Below, piece by piece: positions 35,708 to 45,941 of a stretch of DNA of 64,000 bases. Positions within the stretch are counted from its first letter, which is position 1. Every line of letters starts with the position of its first letter. The notes beneath the pieces were generated by a model that worked only from the letters and a program-made list of their open reading frames with translations, searched no databases and had not been told where the DNA came from. Both the position numbers and the translations under genes were made by a program. The DNA comes from Campylobacter novaezeelandiae (GTDB taxonomy: Bacteria; Campylobacterota; Campylobacteria; Campylobacterales; Campylobacteraceae): NCBI RefSeq assembly GCF_004323845.1, contig NZ_QPGR01000007.1, positions 1 to 64,000 of the forward strand, written 5' to 3'.

Positions 35708-37492
35708 TTGATACAAGAAAATAAAAAAAATAGAATATCAAAAGTTGCTTTTGCTTTTTGCATGGCTCTTTTATTTATGATTATTTTTCTTGTTTCTACC
35801 TTTTTTTTAACTTCGAAACGCCATATACCAAACACAGAAAAAGATCAATACTCTCACGCATTAAGAGGAAATATTATTACAAAAGATAATTTCACCATCG
35901 CATCATCACGTCAAGTTTATCGTGCTGAAATTGATCTTAGAAGCATTGATAAGGATAAATTTGATTTGTTTTTAAAGCTTTTCCAAATTTATAGCGGAGC
36001 TAGTAATGAACAAATGCTTGATATTAAAAAAAGAATTCAAAATAGAAAGAAAAAAAGTTATAATTTTGTCCTTTTACAAAATCTTGATTCAAAAAGAGCA
36101 AGTTATCTAAAAGAACTTGCCAAAAAATTATACATACAAGGATTTTTTAAAGCATTTACTAATAATAATCGTGTTGAAACTAGAGGTTTAAGCATTATCG
36201 AGCATAGAGAAGATAGAATTTATATGTCAGCAGATACCTTAACTCCTGCTATTGGCTATACTAAAACTTTTCTAGATAAAGATAATAATATTTTAAAAAA
36301 TATAGGAGTTAAGGGTTTAGAAAAATACTATGATGAATGCCTAAGTCCTTTACAAGATGAAAAAATCCAAGGTCTTAAAGATATAGGAGGAAATATTATC
36401 CTAAATTCCAACTCCTTACAGCAAAAAAAAATTAATGGTTGCGATCTTTATTTAAATATTTCATTAAAACTTCAAAAAAATATAGAAAAAGCGATTGATC
36501 AAAGAAATGAAGAGTTAAAAGCAAATGAAATTATTGTTGGGGTAATGGAAAGTAAAACAGGAAAAATCCTAGCTCTTGCTAGTTCAAGAAGATACAATCC
36601 TAAAAATCGTAGTAAAGATTTATCTGTTTTAAATGCTAGTGCTATAGAATACGGTTATGAAGCCGGTTCTGTTATCAAACCCTTTATTTTTGTAACAGCT
36701 TTAAGACTTAACAAAATCAAACTTGATGAAATTATTAATACTTATGGAGGAAAATATAAACTAGGACGTTTTATTATTAGCGATGATCATAAAAAAGATA
36801 AAATGAGTACAGAAGAAATCATTAGATATTCTTCAAACATAGGAATGATTCAAATAGCTAAAAGATTAAATAATATAGAAATTATTTCTGGACTTAGAGT
36901 TTTTAAATTTGGAGAAAAAAGTGGCATAGATTTACCTTACGAACAAAAAGGAGAACTTCCAAATCCTAAAAAATTAAGAGATATAGAAAAATCTGTTTTA
37001 AGCTATGGATATGGCTTGAAAACTACATTTATGCAACTCCTTGGAGCTTATAATGTTTTTAATAATGATGGAATATATATTACTCCAAAACTTGCAGATA
37101 AATTTTATCAAAATGGACGCTTTAATAGTCTAGATGATGAAATTAAAAAAGAAAAAATTCTTTCAAATGAAGCAGCGACAACTATGCAAAATATTTTAAT
37201 TGATGTTATAGAAAAAGGAACAGGAAGAAAAGCTATAACACCTGGAATAATCATAGGAGGAAAAACAGGAACTGCAAGAATTGCTGAAAGACAAGGTTAT
37301 ACGTCTAACCGTTATAATGCATCATTTTTTGGTTTTGCTAACGATGAAAATCATCGTTATACTATAGGAGTTTTGGTAAGAAATCCTACTAAAACTTATT
37401 ATGCCGCACAAAGTGCTTTACCTATGTTTAAAGATGTTATTGATATTTTAATTAATGAAGATTTCTTAAAACCGATACAAAGTGCTCAGTAA
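35708..37492 (+). CDS. pbpB: Penicillin-binding protein, FtsI/PBP2B type (division transpeptidase)
   Basis: A 594-residue class B penicillin-binding protein that cross-links septal peptidoglycan. One N-terminal membrane helix (VAFAFCMALLFMIIFLVSTFFL) is followed by the dimerisation domain and then the transpeptidase domain with its three motifs in order: the active-site serine in AGSVIKPF, SSN, and GKTGTA. Start TTG at 35708 has only weak ribosome-binding sequence; an ATG at 35762 would cut into the membrane helix. It probably shares the fliE transcript, which is unusual for a division gene. Confidence 0.92.
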   Translation: MIQENKKNRISKVAFAFCMALLFMIIFLVSTFFLTSKRHIPNTEKDQYSHALRGNIITKDNFTIASSRQVYRAEIDLRSIDKDKFDLFLKLFQIYSGASNEQMLDIKKRIQNRKKKSYNFVLLQNLDSKRASYLKELAKKLYIQGFFKAFTNNNRVETRGLSIIEHREDRIYMSADTLTPAIGYTKTFLDKDNNILKNIGVKGLEKYYDECLSPLQDEKIQGLKDIGGNIILNSNSLQQKKINGCDLYLNISLKLQKNIEKAIDQRNEELKANEIIVGVMESKTGKILALASSRRYNPKNRSKDLSVLNASAIEYGYEAGSVIKPFIFVTALRLNKIKLDEIINTYGGKYKLGRFIISDDHKKDKMSTEEIIRYSSNIGMIQIAKRLNNIEIISGLRVFKFGEKSGIDLPYEQKGELPNPKKLRDIEKSVLSYGYGLKTTFMQLLGAYNVFNNDGIYITPKLADKFYQNGRFNSLDDEIKKEKILSNEAATTMQNILIDVIEKGTGRKAITPGIIIGGKTGTARIAERQGYTSNRYNASFFGFANDENHRYTIGVLVRNPTKTYYAAQSALPMFKDVIDILINEDFLKPIQSAQ

Positions 37493-37501
37493 TTTTTCTT
37501 A

Positions 37502-39355
37502 TCATTTCTTTTTCATTTTAATATAAATATGCAAAATATCTAAAGCTGCAGGAGTAATACCGCTAATCTTGCTTGCTGCAAAAAGAGTTTGGGGTTTAAA
37601 TTTTTCTAATTTTTCCACTACCTCATTACTCAAACCACTAATATTTCTAAAATTAAAATCATTTGGAATTTTTAATTCATTTAAATTTCTCATTTTATTA
37701 ATTTGCGCTTTTTGCATTTTAATATAATGATAATACTTAGCTTCGCTTAAAATTTCTTGCAAAGAGTACTCATCCATATCTTCAAAAATCATATTTATTT
37801 TTTTAAGTTTTTCTATATTAAAACTTGAACGTGCAACAATTTTTTGCCAATTTAATACCGAAGTAATAGGTTCTTCATTTATACTTGCTAAAAATTCATT
37901 ATTTTCATTATTTGGAGTAAGCTCTTTTTCAAGTAAAAAATTTAAACCCCTATTTAAATTAGTATTAATATTTTCAATAAAATCAAAGTCATGTTGGCTT
38001 AAAAGTCCAAATTTAAAACCATATTTTCCAAGTCTTAATATAGCATTTTCTTCTCTTAGCAAAAGTCTAAATTCAGCTCTTGAAGTAAACATTCTATAAG
38101 GCTCTTTCGTTCCTTTTGTTACCAAGTCATCAATTAAAACACCTATATAAGCCTCATCTCTATCTAAAACAAAAGGCTCTCTTTCATCAATGGCTAAAAC
38201 AGCATTTACTCCGGCCATAAAACCTTGTGCTGCAGCTTCTTCATAACCTGTTGTACCATTAATTTGACCAGCACAATATAGATTTTTAATCTTTTTTGTT
38301 TCCAAAGTATGATAAAGTTCTGTTGGATCAATATAATCATATTCTATAGCATAACCAAAACGTGTTATTTTAGCATTTTCAAAACCTTTTATGCTTCTTA
38401 ACATCGCAATTTGCACTTCATAAGGTAAAGAAGTAGAAAAACCGTTAATATAATATTCATTTGCAGCTTTTGTCTGCGGTTCTATAAATAAATGATGACT
38501 TTCTTTATCACTAAAACGGTTGATTTTGTCTTCTATAGAAGGACAATATCTTGGCCCTATTCCCTCGATTTGTCCAGTAAAAAGTGGAGCACGATAAAAA
38601 TTATTTTTTATAATTTCATGTGTATTTAAATTTGTTCTTGCAATATAACAAGGAAGTTGAATAGGATTAAAATTTTTTGTTCTGAAACTAAAGGCTTTAG
38701 GAATCTGATCTCCATATTGAATTTCCAAAAGATTAAAATCAATACTTTTAGCATCAACTCTTGGACAAGTTCCAGTTTTTAATCTTCCAATGTTTAAATT
38801 ATTTTTTTTTAAAGAATTTGCAAGCATTATTGAAGAATACTCTCCTACCCTTCCTGCTTCAATTTTTTTTTCTCCTATATGAATAAGTCCATTTAAAAAA
38901 GTTCCTGTTGTTAGTATAACTTTTTTAGAAAAATATTGATTATTTAAATTAGTCTTAACGCCAACTACTCGGTCATTTTCAATCATTAAATCTATAACTT
39001 GCTCTTGAGAAATATCTAAGTTATCCAAACTTAAAAGCTTATTTCTTGCACAAATTCTATAAGCGTCCATATCAATTTGTGCTCTAGAACCCCTAACAGC
39101 TACACCTTTACTTTCATTGAGTATACGAAATTGTATTCCTGTTTGATCAGTAATCTCTCCCATTAAACCGCCCATGGCATCAAGTTCTTTTACCAAATGC
39201 CCTTTGGCAAGTCCTCCTATAGCAGGATTACAACTTGCTGCTCCAATTTGTTCGATAAGAGTAGTTAAAAGTAGAGTTTTTTTACCCATTCTAGAAGCCG
39301 CTGCACTTGCTTCAATCCCAGCGTGTCCACCGCCTATAACAATAATATCAAACAT
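37502..39355 (-). CDS. mnmG: tRNA uridine 5-carboxymethylaminomethyl modification enzyme MnmG
   Basis: A 617-residue FAD protein that, with MnmE, modifies the wobble uridine of several tRNAs. The FAD-binding [21 protein letters not shown] is at the N-terminus. [33 protein letters not shown] and the C-terminal [13 protein letters not shown] and [18 protein letters not shown] blocks are typical. It is convergent with pbpB, nine bases apart. Length is standard. Confidence 0.97.
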   Translation of the reverse strand: MFDIIVIGGGHAGIEASAAASRMGKKTLLLTTLIEQIGAASCNPAIGGLAKGHLVKELDAMGGLMGEITDQTGIQFRILNESKGVAVRGSRAQIDMDAYRICARNKLLSLDNLDISQEQVIDLMIENDRVVGVKTNLNNQYFSKKVILTTGTFLNGLIHIGEKKIEAGRVGEYSSIMLANSLKKNNLNIGRLKTGTCPRVDAKSIDFNLLEIQYGDQIPKAFSFRTKNFNPIQLPCYIARTNLNTHEIIKNNFYRAPLFTGQIEGIGPRYCPSIEDKINRFSDKESHHLFIEPQTKAANEYYINGFSTSLPYEVQIAMLRSIKGFENAKITRFGYAIEYDYIDPTELYHTLETKKIKNLYCAGQINGTTGYEEAAAQGFMAGVNAVLAIDEREPFVLDRDEAYIGVLIDDLVTKGTKEPYRMFTSRAEFRLLLREENAILRLGKYGFKFGLLSQHDFDFIENINTNLNRGLNFLLEKELTPNNENNEFLASINEEPITSVLNWQKIVARSSFNIEKLKKINMIFEDMDEYSLQEILSEAKYYHYIKMQKAQINKMRNLNELKIPNDFNFRNISGLSNEVVEKLEKFKPQTLFAASKISGITPAALDILHIYIKMKKK

Positions 39356-39407
39356 AGCTAACCTCTAAAAATTAATTGGGTAAATAAAAATCTTAAGTAA
39401 ATTTCAC

Positions 39408-39905
39408 TCAAGATTCTTGAAGATGAAACATAAGTTCATTATAAGTTTTATTTTGACTTTTACAAAATTCATTCAAAGTTTTTAAACTTGCGTTTATACC
39501 CTCTGTATCTTCAATTTTTAATAGTTTATCATAAAAATTTTCAATTATATCAACAGCCTTTTTATTAGGTTGACGACGAACGGAATAATATCCTATAATT
39601 TTATTTGCACTAGAATCAAACGATGGAGTAACATTTGCAAAAACCCAATAATAATCTCCGTTTTTTGATTTATTTTTTACAAATGCAAAGATTTCTTTTT
39701 TTTCTTTCATATACTCCCATAAAAGTTTAAAAACTGCTTTTGGCATGGAAGAATGTCTAACTATATTATGAGGTTTATATAAAATTTCATTCATTGAAAA
39801 ACCGGCATACTTTAAAAAGTCAGCATTTGCATAAACTATTCTTCCTTGCAAATCTGTTTTTGAGGTTATTAAACAATATTTTGTTAAAAAAATTTCTTTC
39901 GACAT
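39408..39905 (-). CDS. cetB: PAS-domain energy-taxis protein CetB
   Basis: A 165-residue cytoplasmic protein with one PAS domain: TDLQGRIVYANADFLKYAGFSMNEILYKPHNIVRHSSMPKAVFKLLWE, then YYWVFANVTPSFDSS and YYSVRRQPNKKA. In C. jejuni CetB binds FAD and passes the redox signal to CetA, which signals to CheA. It lies 17 bases after cetA. An 87-base part of the gene is identical to cetC, covering FAFVKNKSKNGDYYWVFANV. Confidence 0.92.
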   Translation of the reverse strand: MSKEIFLTKYCLITSKTDLQGRIVYANADFLKYAGFSMNEILYKPHNIVRHSSMPKAVFKLLWEYMKEKKEIFAFVKNKSKNGDYYWVFANVTPSFDSSANKIIGYYSVRRQPNKKAVDIIENFYDKLLKIEDTEGINASLKTLNEFCKSQNKTYNELMFHLQES

Positions 39906-39922
39906 TATTTTTCCTCTTTAAG

Positions 39923-41299
39923 CTATACTTTCAATTTTTCTAATATTTCTAAACTTCTTTGCTCTAAATTTTTAACATCATTAACAATTACATTGTATGT
40001 TGCTTGATCAATATACTCAAGATTTGATTCTTTTATTGCTTTTTGAGCATTCTCTTTTATATATTCTTTTCCTTGATTTAGTTCACTTTCCTTAATACAC
40101 TCGCTAATGACATCTTTAGCCCTATCATCATTGCAAAGATTTGAAATTGGATCAATACTTTCAAGATTAAATTCTTGAGTTCCATTAAGATTTAAATAAA
40201 TATTTGATTTATATAAAATATGATCAATCTTAACAGCTGAAAGTATGAGTCTTTTTGCAAATTCTGCAAAATCTTTTCCTAAAGATAAACTATTTTCTTC
40301 AAGACCTTTAAATGCCTGAGAAAATTTACTAATTCTTTCTTCTGACTCACTTACAATACCAAATACTTGTTCGCTACCTGATTGGATATTTGTAAAATCC
40401 TGCTGCATTGTTTGTATAGCAATTGAAATTTCACTTGTAGATCTTTGAGTTCTCTCAGCTAATTTTCTAACCTCATCAGCAACAACAGCAAAACCACGCC
40501 CATGTTCTCCAGCCCTTGCAGCCTCTATTGCTGCGTTTAGTGCTAATAAATTAGTTTGATCTGCGATATCTCTAATAACTTCTACAACAGAAGTGATATT
40601 TTGAGAATTAGCTACGAAAGTTTGAACAGTCTCTTTGCTTGAATTTACTACTTCCATTAAAGAACTCATAGCATTTTGCAATGAATTTACTTCAGAGCCA
40701 TTTTGTGTTGCAGTTTGTGTAATAAAATCAACCATATCATAAACATTTTTCATGATATTTATATCTTGATTTAAAGAAGAAGAAATTTCAGACATGTCTT
40801 TATTTTGATTAGTTAAACTTAAATCCATTAAAGTTTTTGACAAGGCATTTTTATATGCTGATTTAGAAGTAGTTTCTATACTTGATAAAACTTTATTAAT
40901 AAATTCTATATTATAAGCAAAAGTACCTTTTAAACCTTCAGGAAGAGCTTTTCTATAAAATTCTCCTTTTTGTGAACAAGCAATAGCAGTATTAATTTCT
41001 CTTAGATAAGCTTCTAAATTATCTATAGTATTATTAATATTATCAGCAATGCTACCTAGTTTTTTACTTTTTGTATTTATATAAACGATTCTACCATCAA
41101 AATTACCATCTTTAAGTTCTGAAGAAAGCTGAAATAGCTTATCAATCATAGTTTGTTCATCTTTGTAGCACAATAACATGTAAACGAGTAATCCTAAAGC
41201 CAAAATTAAAATAGGAATAGCTACAAAACTACTGCTTATAAACGTCCCTAAAATCCCTAATACAATTAACAAAATAGAAAATAAAAATAAATTCACCAT
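39923..41299 (-). CDS. cetA: Energy-taxis transducer CetA (methyl-accepting type)
   Basis: A 458-residue membrane protein. Two helices near residues 2-45 form a hairpin with no large periplasmic sensor domain. A HAMP-like region ([36 protein letters not shown]) follows, then the chemotaxis signalling hairpin tip [48 protein letters not shown]. It works with CetB as a split Aer-like receptor. cetB is immediately downstream and cetC upstream. Confidence 0.93.
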   Translation of the reverse strand: MVNLFLFSILLIVLGILGTFISSSFVAIPILILALGLLVYMLLCYKDEQTMIDKLFQLSSELKDGNFDGRIVYINTKSKKLGSIADNINNTIDNLEAYLREINTAIACSQKGEFYRKALPEGLKGTFAYNIEFINKVLSSIETTSKSAYKNALSKTLMDLSLTNQNKDMSEISSSLNQDINIMKNVYDMVDFITQTATQNGSEVNSLQNAMSSLMEVVNSSKETVQTFVANSQNITSVVEVIRDIADQTNLLALNAAIEAARAGEHGRGFAVVADEVRKLAERTQRSTSEISIAIQTMQQDFTNIQSGSEQVFGIVSESEERISKFSQAFKGLEENSLSLGKDFAEFAKRLILSAVKIDHILYKSNIYLNLNGTQEFNLESIDPISNLCNDDRAKDVISECIKESELNQGKEYIKENAQKAIKESNLEYIDQATYNVIVNDVKNLEQRSLEILEKLKV

Positions 41300-41448
41300 T
41301 TTAATCTATATTCCCTCCCACATACTAATTAAATCAATAAATTTATTTTAGATACTTTTGATGTATAGTTTTAAGTATTTAAACTTAAATCAGTTTATAA
41401 TTTTTTAAAAGGCTAATTATATTAAAAACAAGATTAATTTTATCTTAA

Positions 41449-41946
41449 TTATTTAAGATTTTCTTGCAGATCAAAAACAAGTTGATTATAAGTAACATTA
41501 TAAGATGAAACGATTTCTATTAAAGCTTCTAATCCAGCCTTAATACCACCTTGTTTTTCTTTTTCTAAAATGGTATTATAAACACTTTCGATAATAGGCA
41601 AGGCCTTACGGTTTGGAGCTCTTCTAACTGAATAATAATTAATTATTTTTCCATTAGAATCAAACGATGGAGTAACATTTGCAAAAACCCAATAATAATC
41701 TCCGTTTTTTGATTTATTTTTTACAAATGCAAAGATTTCTTCTCCTTTTTGTATGGTATCCCATAAACATTTAAAAACGGTTTTGGGCATATCTTGATGT
41801 CTTACAATATTATGAGGTTTTCCTAAAAACTCTTTAGTTTCATAACCAGCATATTTGGAAAAATCATCATTTGCATAAATAATATTTCCCTTAAGATCTG
41901 TCTTAGAAGTAATTAAAGCATCTTTTGTTAGAAAAATCTCTTTCAT
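41449..41946 (-). CDS. cetC: PAS-domain protein CetC, paralogue of CetB
   Basis: A 165-residue PAS protein of the same length and layout as CetB: TDLKGNIIYANDDFSKYAGYETKEFLGKPHNIVRHQDMPKTVFKCLWD. In C. jejuni it modulates the CetA/CetB response. It is separated from cetA by a 149-base gap and probably has its own promoter. Bases 41655-41741 are identical to 39611-39697 in cetB, although the flanks have diverged. Confidence 0.9.
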   Translation of the reverse strand: MKEIFLTKDALITSKTDLKGNIIYANDDFSKYAGYETKEFLGKPHNIVRHQDMPKTVFKCLWDTIQKGEEIFAFVKNKSKNGDYYWVFANVTPSFDSNGKIINYYSVRRAPNRKALPIIESVYNTILEKEKQGGIKAGLEALIEIVSSYNVTYNQLVFDLQENLK

Positions 41947-42142
41947 ACATCCACCTATATATTTTTTTGTTAATTATATCGTGTTTAAGTAAAACAAAAA
42001 TTAAATATTTTCCATAAAAGTAAATAATCATTTTTGAGAAAATAAGTAACATTTAAAAAGGATTTTATTTTAAAATAAAAAAATAATACTTATATATTTA
42101 TTTTTTTGTTAAACTTTTTTAAGCTTAATAAAGGAGTTTAAT

Positions 42143-43531
42143 TTGGAAACTTTGAGTCAAACTTTGATAAAAAGAAAACCACCTTTTTTTAAATCTTTAA
42201 TAAAAAGTCTTGGTTTTTGGGTTATTATTGGTATTATTGGGGGAATTATACTTGGATATTTTAATAAAGATTTAGCCTTTGCTAGCAAAGGCGGGGTAGA
42301 ATATTTTATTAAAACTTTAAAAATCCTAATTGGACCTATTATATTTATTACTATTGTACTAGGTATTATCAGTCTTGAAAATCTTAAAAAACTGGGTAGC
42401 ATTGGGGTTAAATCTGTTCTTTATTTTGAAATAGTAAGCACCTTGGCTTTAGCTATTGGAATTTTTATGGCCAATGTAATGCAACCAGGATCTGGAATGA
42501 ATCTTGATCCAAAAACACTTGATCTAACTAAAGTTGAAAAATACATCAATCAAACTCAAGAAATTAGCGCTAAATCAGAAATTATGCATATTTTAAAAGA
42601 TGCAATTCCAACAGATGTTATTAGTCCTTTTACAGAAGGAAAAACCTTACAAGTTCTTATTATCGCTATTATTACAGCTTTAATTATTTCTTTAATGAAA
42701 CAAGAAGACAAACAAGTGATACAAAAAACATTTGAAATTGCTCAAAATTTTGTATTTAAGATCTTACAAATTGTAATGTATTTTAGTCCCATTGCAGCAT
42801 TTTCTGCTATGGCTTTATTAATTGCACAATATGGTATTGAATCTTTAATTAATCTTGGCTATCTACTTTTTGTGATGCTCATTTCTTGTCTTATCTTTAT
42901 TTTTGTTATTTTAGGCATTATTTGTTACTTAGCAAAAGTAAATATTTTTAAATTTATGCGTTTTATTTCTAGGGAAGTTTTAATCGTTTTTGCTACAAGC
43001 TCAAGCGAATCAGCCCTTGCTCCTTTGATGAGAAAATTAGAAAAAGCAGGATTATCGAAAACAACAGTTGGGCTTGTGCTACCAACAGGATACAGTTTTA
43101 ATCTAGATTGTACAAATATTTATTTAGCAATGAGTTTAATTTTCTTAGCGCAAGCTTTTAATGTAAACCTTTCTTTAGGTCACGAAATTAGCATTTTAAT
43201 TGTTTTGATGATAGCATCTAAAGGAGCTGTTGGTGTTACTGGCTCTGGATTTATAGTTCTTGGAAGTACTTTAGCGGCACTAGGAGGTATGCAAATTCCA
43301 GAAGCAAATAATGGACTTGGTGGAACTTTGGCTGAAGTTTTACCTGTGGCTGCTATAGGAATTTTGCTTGGAGTTGATAAATTTATGTCAGAAATGAGAG
43401 CTGTAGGCAATCTTTGCGGAAATAGTGTCGCAGCCTTAATTGTAAGCATATGGGATAAACAAATTGATAGAGAAAAATTTAAATACGCCCTAGATCATCC
43501 TGAAGAATTTCGCAATGCTGGGATGTATTAA
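42143..43531 (+). CDS. dctA: C4-dicarboxylate symporter of the DctA/GltP family
   Basis: A 462-residue cation-coupled importer for dicarboxylates or acidic amino acids. Family motifs are TSSSESALAPLMRKLEKAGL (the serine-rich re-entrant loop), VLPTGYSFNLDCTNIYLAMSLIFLAQ, and SKGAVGVTGSGFIVLGSTL. Start TTG at 42143 is well supported by AAGGAG six bases upstream, and no ATG fits. It is divergent from cetC. The stop is followed by a long hairpin inside the convergent gene. Confidence 0.93.
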   Translation: METLSQTLIKRKPPFFKSLIKSLGFWVIIGIIGGIILGYFNKDLAFASKGGVEYFIKTLKILIGPIIFITIVLGIISLENLKKLGSIGVKSVLYFEIVSTLALAIGIFMANVMQPGSGMNLDPKTLDLTKVEKYINQTQEISAKSEIMHILKDAIPTDVISPFTEGKTLQVLIIAIITALIISLMKQEDKQVIQKTFEIAQNFVFKILQIVMYFSPIAAFSAMALLIAQYGIESLINLGYLLFVMLISCLIFIFVILGIICYLAKVNIFKFMRFISREVLIVFATSSSESALAPLMRKLEKAGLSKTTVGLVLPTGYSFNLDCTNIYLAMSLIFLAQAFNVNLSLGHEISILIVLMIASKGAVGVTGSGFIVLGSTLAALGGMQIPEANNGLGGTLAEVLPVAAIGILLGVDKFMSEMRAVGNLCGNSVAALIVSIWDKQIDREKFKYALDHPEEFRNAGMY

Positions 43532-44299
43532 TTATCTTTTGAGGAAGTCATAACGCTGAACTTCCTCAAAAATATTGTTATTTTTTTTAAGCTGTTTTAA
43601 AAAACTTTTATTTAAATCGATTTTAAAACCTAATTGTAAAATTTTATCTTCATTTTGATCTAATTCTCTAAAAATAAAATTTAAATTAAAAATGCTATAA
43701 GGAGAATAAGATATTTTATAATCAACATTTTCTTCATTTTTATTAATATCAAAATAAAAATAATCATAATTTGGAATTGTAAAACTTACACCAAGCTGGA
43801 TATTGCGTCTTATTTGATCAAAATAATAATAATTTGTATAAGCTTTTAAAAAATTACCATATCCAATTTCTCCTCCAAAACTAACATCTTTTTGATCTTT
43901 TTTTCTATCAATAAAACTATTAATGCCAATTAAAAAATTATCCTGCTTATAACGATTGATCAGTCCACCTGAATAATTATAATTATCTTCGCTCATATAT
44001 AATTCTTTTTGAAACAATAAAGAAACGTTTTTATATTCGTATAAAGAATTTAAATTTTTAATTGCTAAGTTTTCATCGTTAAAATTTAAATCACCCCAAG
44101 TTTTATCAATACCATTTTTATTTTCCAAAAAATTAGACAATAAAGAATTAAAAGAATCCTTAAAATTTACATTATATTCTGGTGTTTTAATTTTTTTTTG
44201 AGAAATATTAAAATCAAATTTTTTCCATTGACTATGTATATTAGATTCTGCTAAAACGTTTATAATGCATATTATTAGAATTAAAAATATTTTTTTCAT
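43532..44299 (-). CDS. Inverse-autotransporter (invasin/intimin-type) beta-barrel protein without passenger
   Basis: A 255-residue exported protein. A signal peptide (KKIFLILIICIINVLA) is followed by a polar linker and a barrel domain: NYSGGLINRYKQDNFLIGINSFIDRK, VSFGGEIGYGNFLKAYTNYYYF and LNFIFRELDQNEDKILQLGFKIDL. This alternating pattern resembles the inverse-autotransporter barrel domain. Such proteins normally carry C-terminal Ig-like adhesion domains; here the protein ends 25 residues after the last strand. ATG at 44299 is chosen because it begins the signal peptide and has GGA upstream; 44344 would add 15 residues. Confidence 0.65.
   Translation of the reverse strand: MKKIFLILIICIINVLAESNIHSQWKKFDFNISQKKIKTPEYNVNFKDSFNSLLSNFLENKNGIDKTWGDLNFNDENLAIKNLNSLYEYKNVSLLFQKELYMSEDNYNYSGGLINRYKQDNFLIGINSFIDRKKDQKDVSFGGEIGYGNFLKAYTNYYYFDQIRRNIQLGVSFTIPNYDYFYFDINKNEENVDYKISYSPYSIFNLNFIFRELDQNEDKILQLGFKIDLNKSFLKQLKKNNNIFEEVQRYDFLKR
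43537..43571 (+). terminator. Terminator of dctA, inside the 3' end of the next gene
   Basis: A perfect 12-bp stem (TTTTGAGGAAGT with ACTTCCTCAAAA) and an 11-base loop start five bases after the dctA stop; a run of eight T follows after a few bases (from 43579). The whole hairpin encodes the last residues of the convergent barrel protein. Confidence 0.75.
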
Positions 44300-44414
44300 T
44301 ACTATCCAAAATAAAATAAAAAACATTATAAAAAAATAAAACAAATTAAAAGTAAAATAAGAAAAATTTGCTAAACTTCACCTGCGATCGCAATTTAATG
44401 TTAAGGAATTATGT

Positions 44415-45941
44415 TTGAAAAAGGATAATATTATTGCCTCTGGCATATTTATTGTTAGTATTGTTGTCTTTTTTATTTGGGGAAGCTATTATATCTCTAA
44501 TGATCATCTAATACTCTTTACTCTTGCGAGTATTTTTGGAATTTTTATGGCTTTTAATATTGGCGGAAATGATGTAGCCAATTCTTTTGGCACAAGTGTT
44601 GGTGCAAAAACTATCACCATAAAACAAGCTCTTATAATAGCCGCTATTTTTGAATTAAGCGGAGCTATTTTTGCAGGTGGAGAAGTCACAAAAACCATTC
44701 GTTCTAATATAGTAAATTTCTCACAAGATTTAAATCCTATGCTTTTTGTAGCCATTATGTTAGCAGCTCTTATTAGCTCTGGAACTTGGATTTTTATAGC
44801 TACAAAAAGAGGACTTCCTGTCTCTACAACACATAGTATTATAGGTGGAATTGTAGGTGCTAGCATTATGATGGGAATGATATATTTTGATGGCGAACAA
44901 ACTCTTTCTATGGTTAAATGGAGTGGAATTCTAAAAATTGTTATTAGTTGGGTTATCTCCCCGCTTTTAGGTGGTTTAGTAGCTTATGGTATCTTTAGTT
45001 ATATAGATAAAAAAATTCTTAAACCTTCTAAAAATTTAAACGAACAAGTTAAAAATATCAAAAAGGAAAAGAAAAAATTTAAAGAAGAATATTTTCAAGC
45101 TCTTAAAAATAAACCTCAAAATGAACAAATTAAAGAATTAAGTTTAATTGTTCTAGATGATGAAGATAAAGAAAAGAGTTTTTATAAAAATCAAATTAAA
45201 GACTTCAAAGAAAGAGAAAAAGCTATTGATATTTTTTCTGTTTTAAAAACCCACATGCCGGTAATAGGTTGCTTAAGTGCTATTATTATCTCTGCCATGT
45301 TCTTGTTTAAAGGTTTAAATAATGTTAGCACATTAGATATTTTGCAAAATGTATGGATTATAGGGATATTAGGCATAGTTGGATATATTGTTACTTTTGC
45401 TATTGTCAAAATTGTTAGAAAAACTGAGCTAAATAAAACAACTAATAGAATCTTTGCGTGGCTTCAGATTTTTACTGCTTCAAGTTTTGCTTTTTCGCAT
45501 GGCGCAAACGATATAGCAAATGCTATTGGACCTTTTGCTGCAATTTTAGATGTCTTAAAAAATAACGCAATAAACGCCAACTCACCAGTTCCTTTTGCTG
45601 CTCTTTGTATGTTTGGTATAGCTTTAGTTATAGGACTTTGGTTCTTAGGAAAAGAAGTAATAAGAACAGTTGGTTCTAAACTTACAAAGATTAAGCCAAC
45701 AACAGGATTTAGTGCAGAACTTGGTGCGAGTCTAGTTATACTTTTGGCCACTGGACTTGGAATTCCTGTGAGCTCAACTCATATTTTAATAGGAGCTATT
45801 TTAGGCATAGGCCTTTATAACAAAAATGCAAATTGGTCTCTTATGAAACCTATAGGTTTAGCTTGGGTAATTACTTTACCTGCTGCAGGGCTTATAGCAG
45901 CTATTGTTTTTATTATTTTTAAATTTGCATTAGGGCTTTAA
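44415..45941 (+). CDS. PiT-family inorganic phosphate transporter
   Basis: A 508-residue inner-membrane phosphate permease. Both halves of the internal duplication carry the family signature: GGNDVANSFGTSVGAKTI and LPVSTTHSIIGGIVGAS in the first, and SHGANDIANAIGPFAAI and IPVSSTHILIGAILGIG in the second. A charged cytoplasmic loop (about residues 200-270) joins them. Start TTG at 44415 has AAGGA seven bases upstream; the ATG at 44411 is out of frame and would stop after five codons. Its end overlaps mnmH by 12 bases. Confidence 0.93.
   Translation: MKKDNIIASGIFIVSIVVFFIWGSYYISNDHLILFTLASIFGIFMAFNIGGNDVANSFGTSVGAKTITIKQALIIAAIFELSGAIFAGGEVTKTIRSNIVNFSQDLNPMLFVAIMLAALISSGTWIFIATKRGLPVSTTHSIIGGIVGASIMMGMIYFDGEQTLSMVKWSGILKIVISWVISPLLGGLVAYGIFSYIDKKILKPSKNLNEQVKNIKKEKKKFKEEYFQALKNKPQNEQIKELSLIVLDDEDKEKSFYKNQIKDFKEREKAIDIFSVLKTHMPVIGCLSAIIISAMFLFKGLNNVSTLDILQNVWIIGILGIVGYIVTFAIVKIVRKTELNKTTNRIFAWLQIFTASSFAFSHGANDIANAIGPFAAILDVLKNNAINANSPVPFAALCMFGIALVIGLWFLGKEVIRTVGSKLTKIKPTTGFSAELGASLVILLATGLGIPVSSTHILIGAILGIGLYNKNANWSLMKPIGLAWVITLPAAGLIAAIVFIIFKFALGL

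Noticed and set aside
45010..45250. Frame break or inserted domain in the phosphate transporter
   Set aside because: The charged segment is the normal cytoplasmic loop between the two halves of PiT proteins and is in frame.
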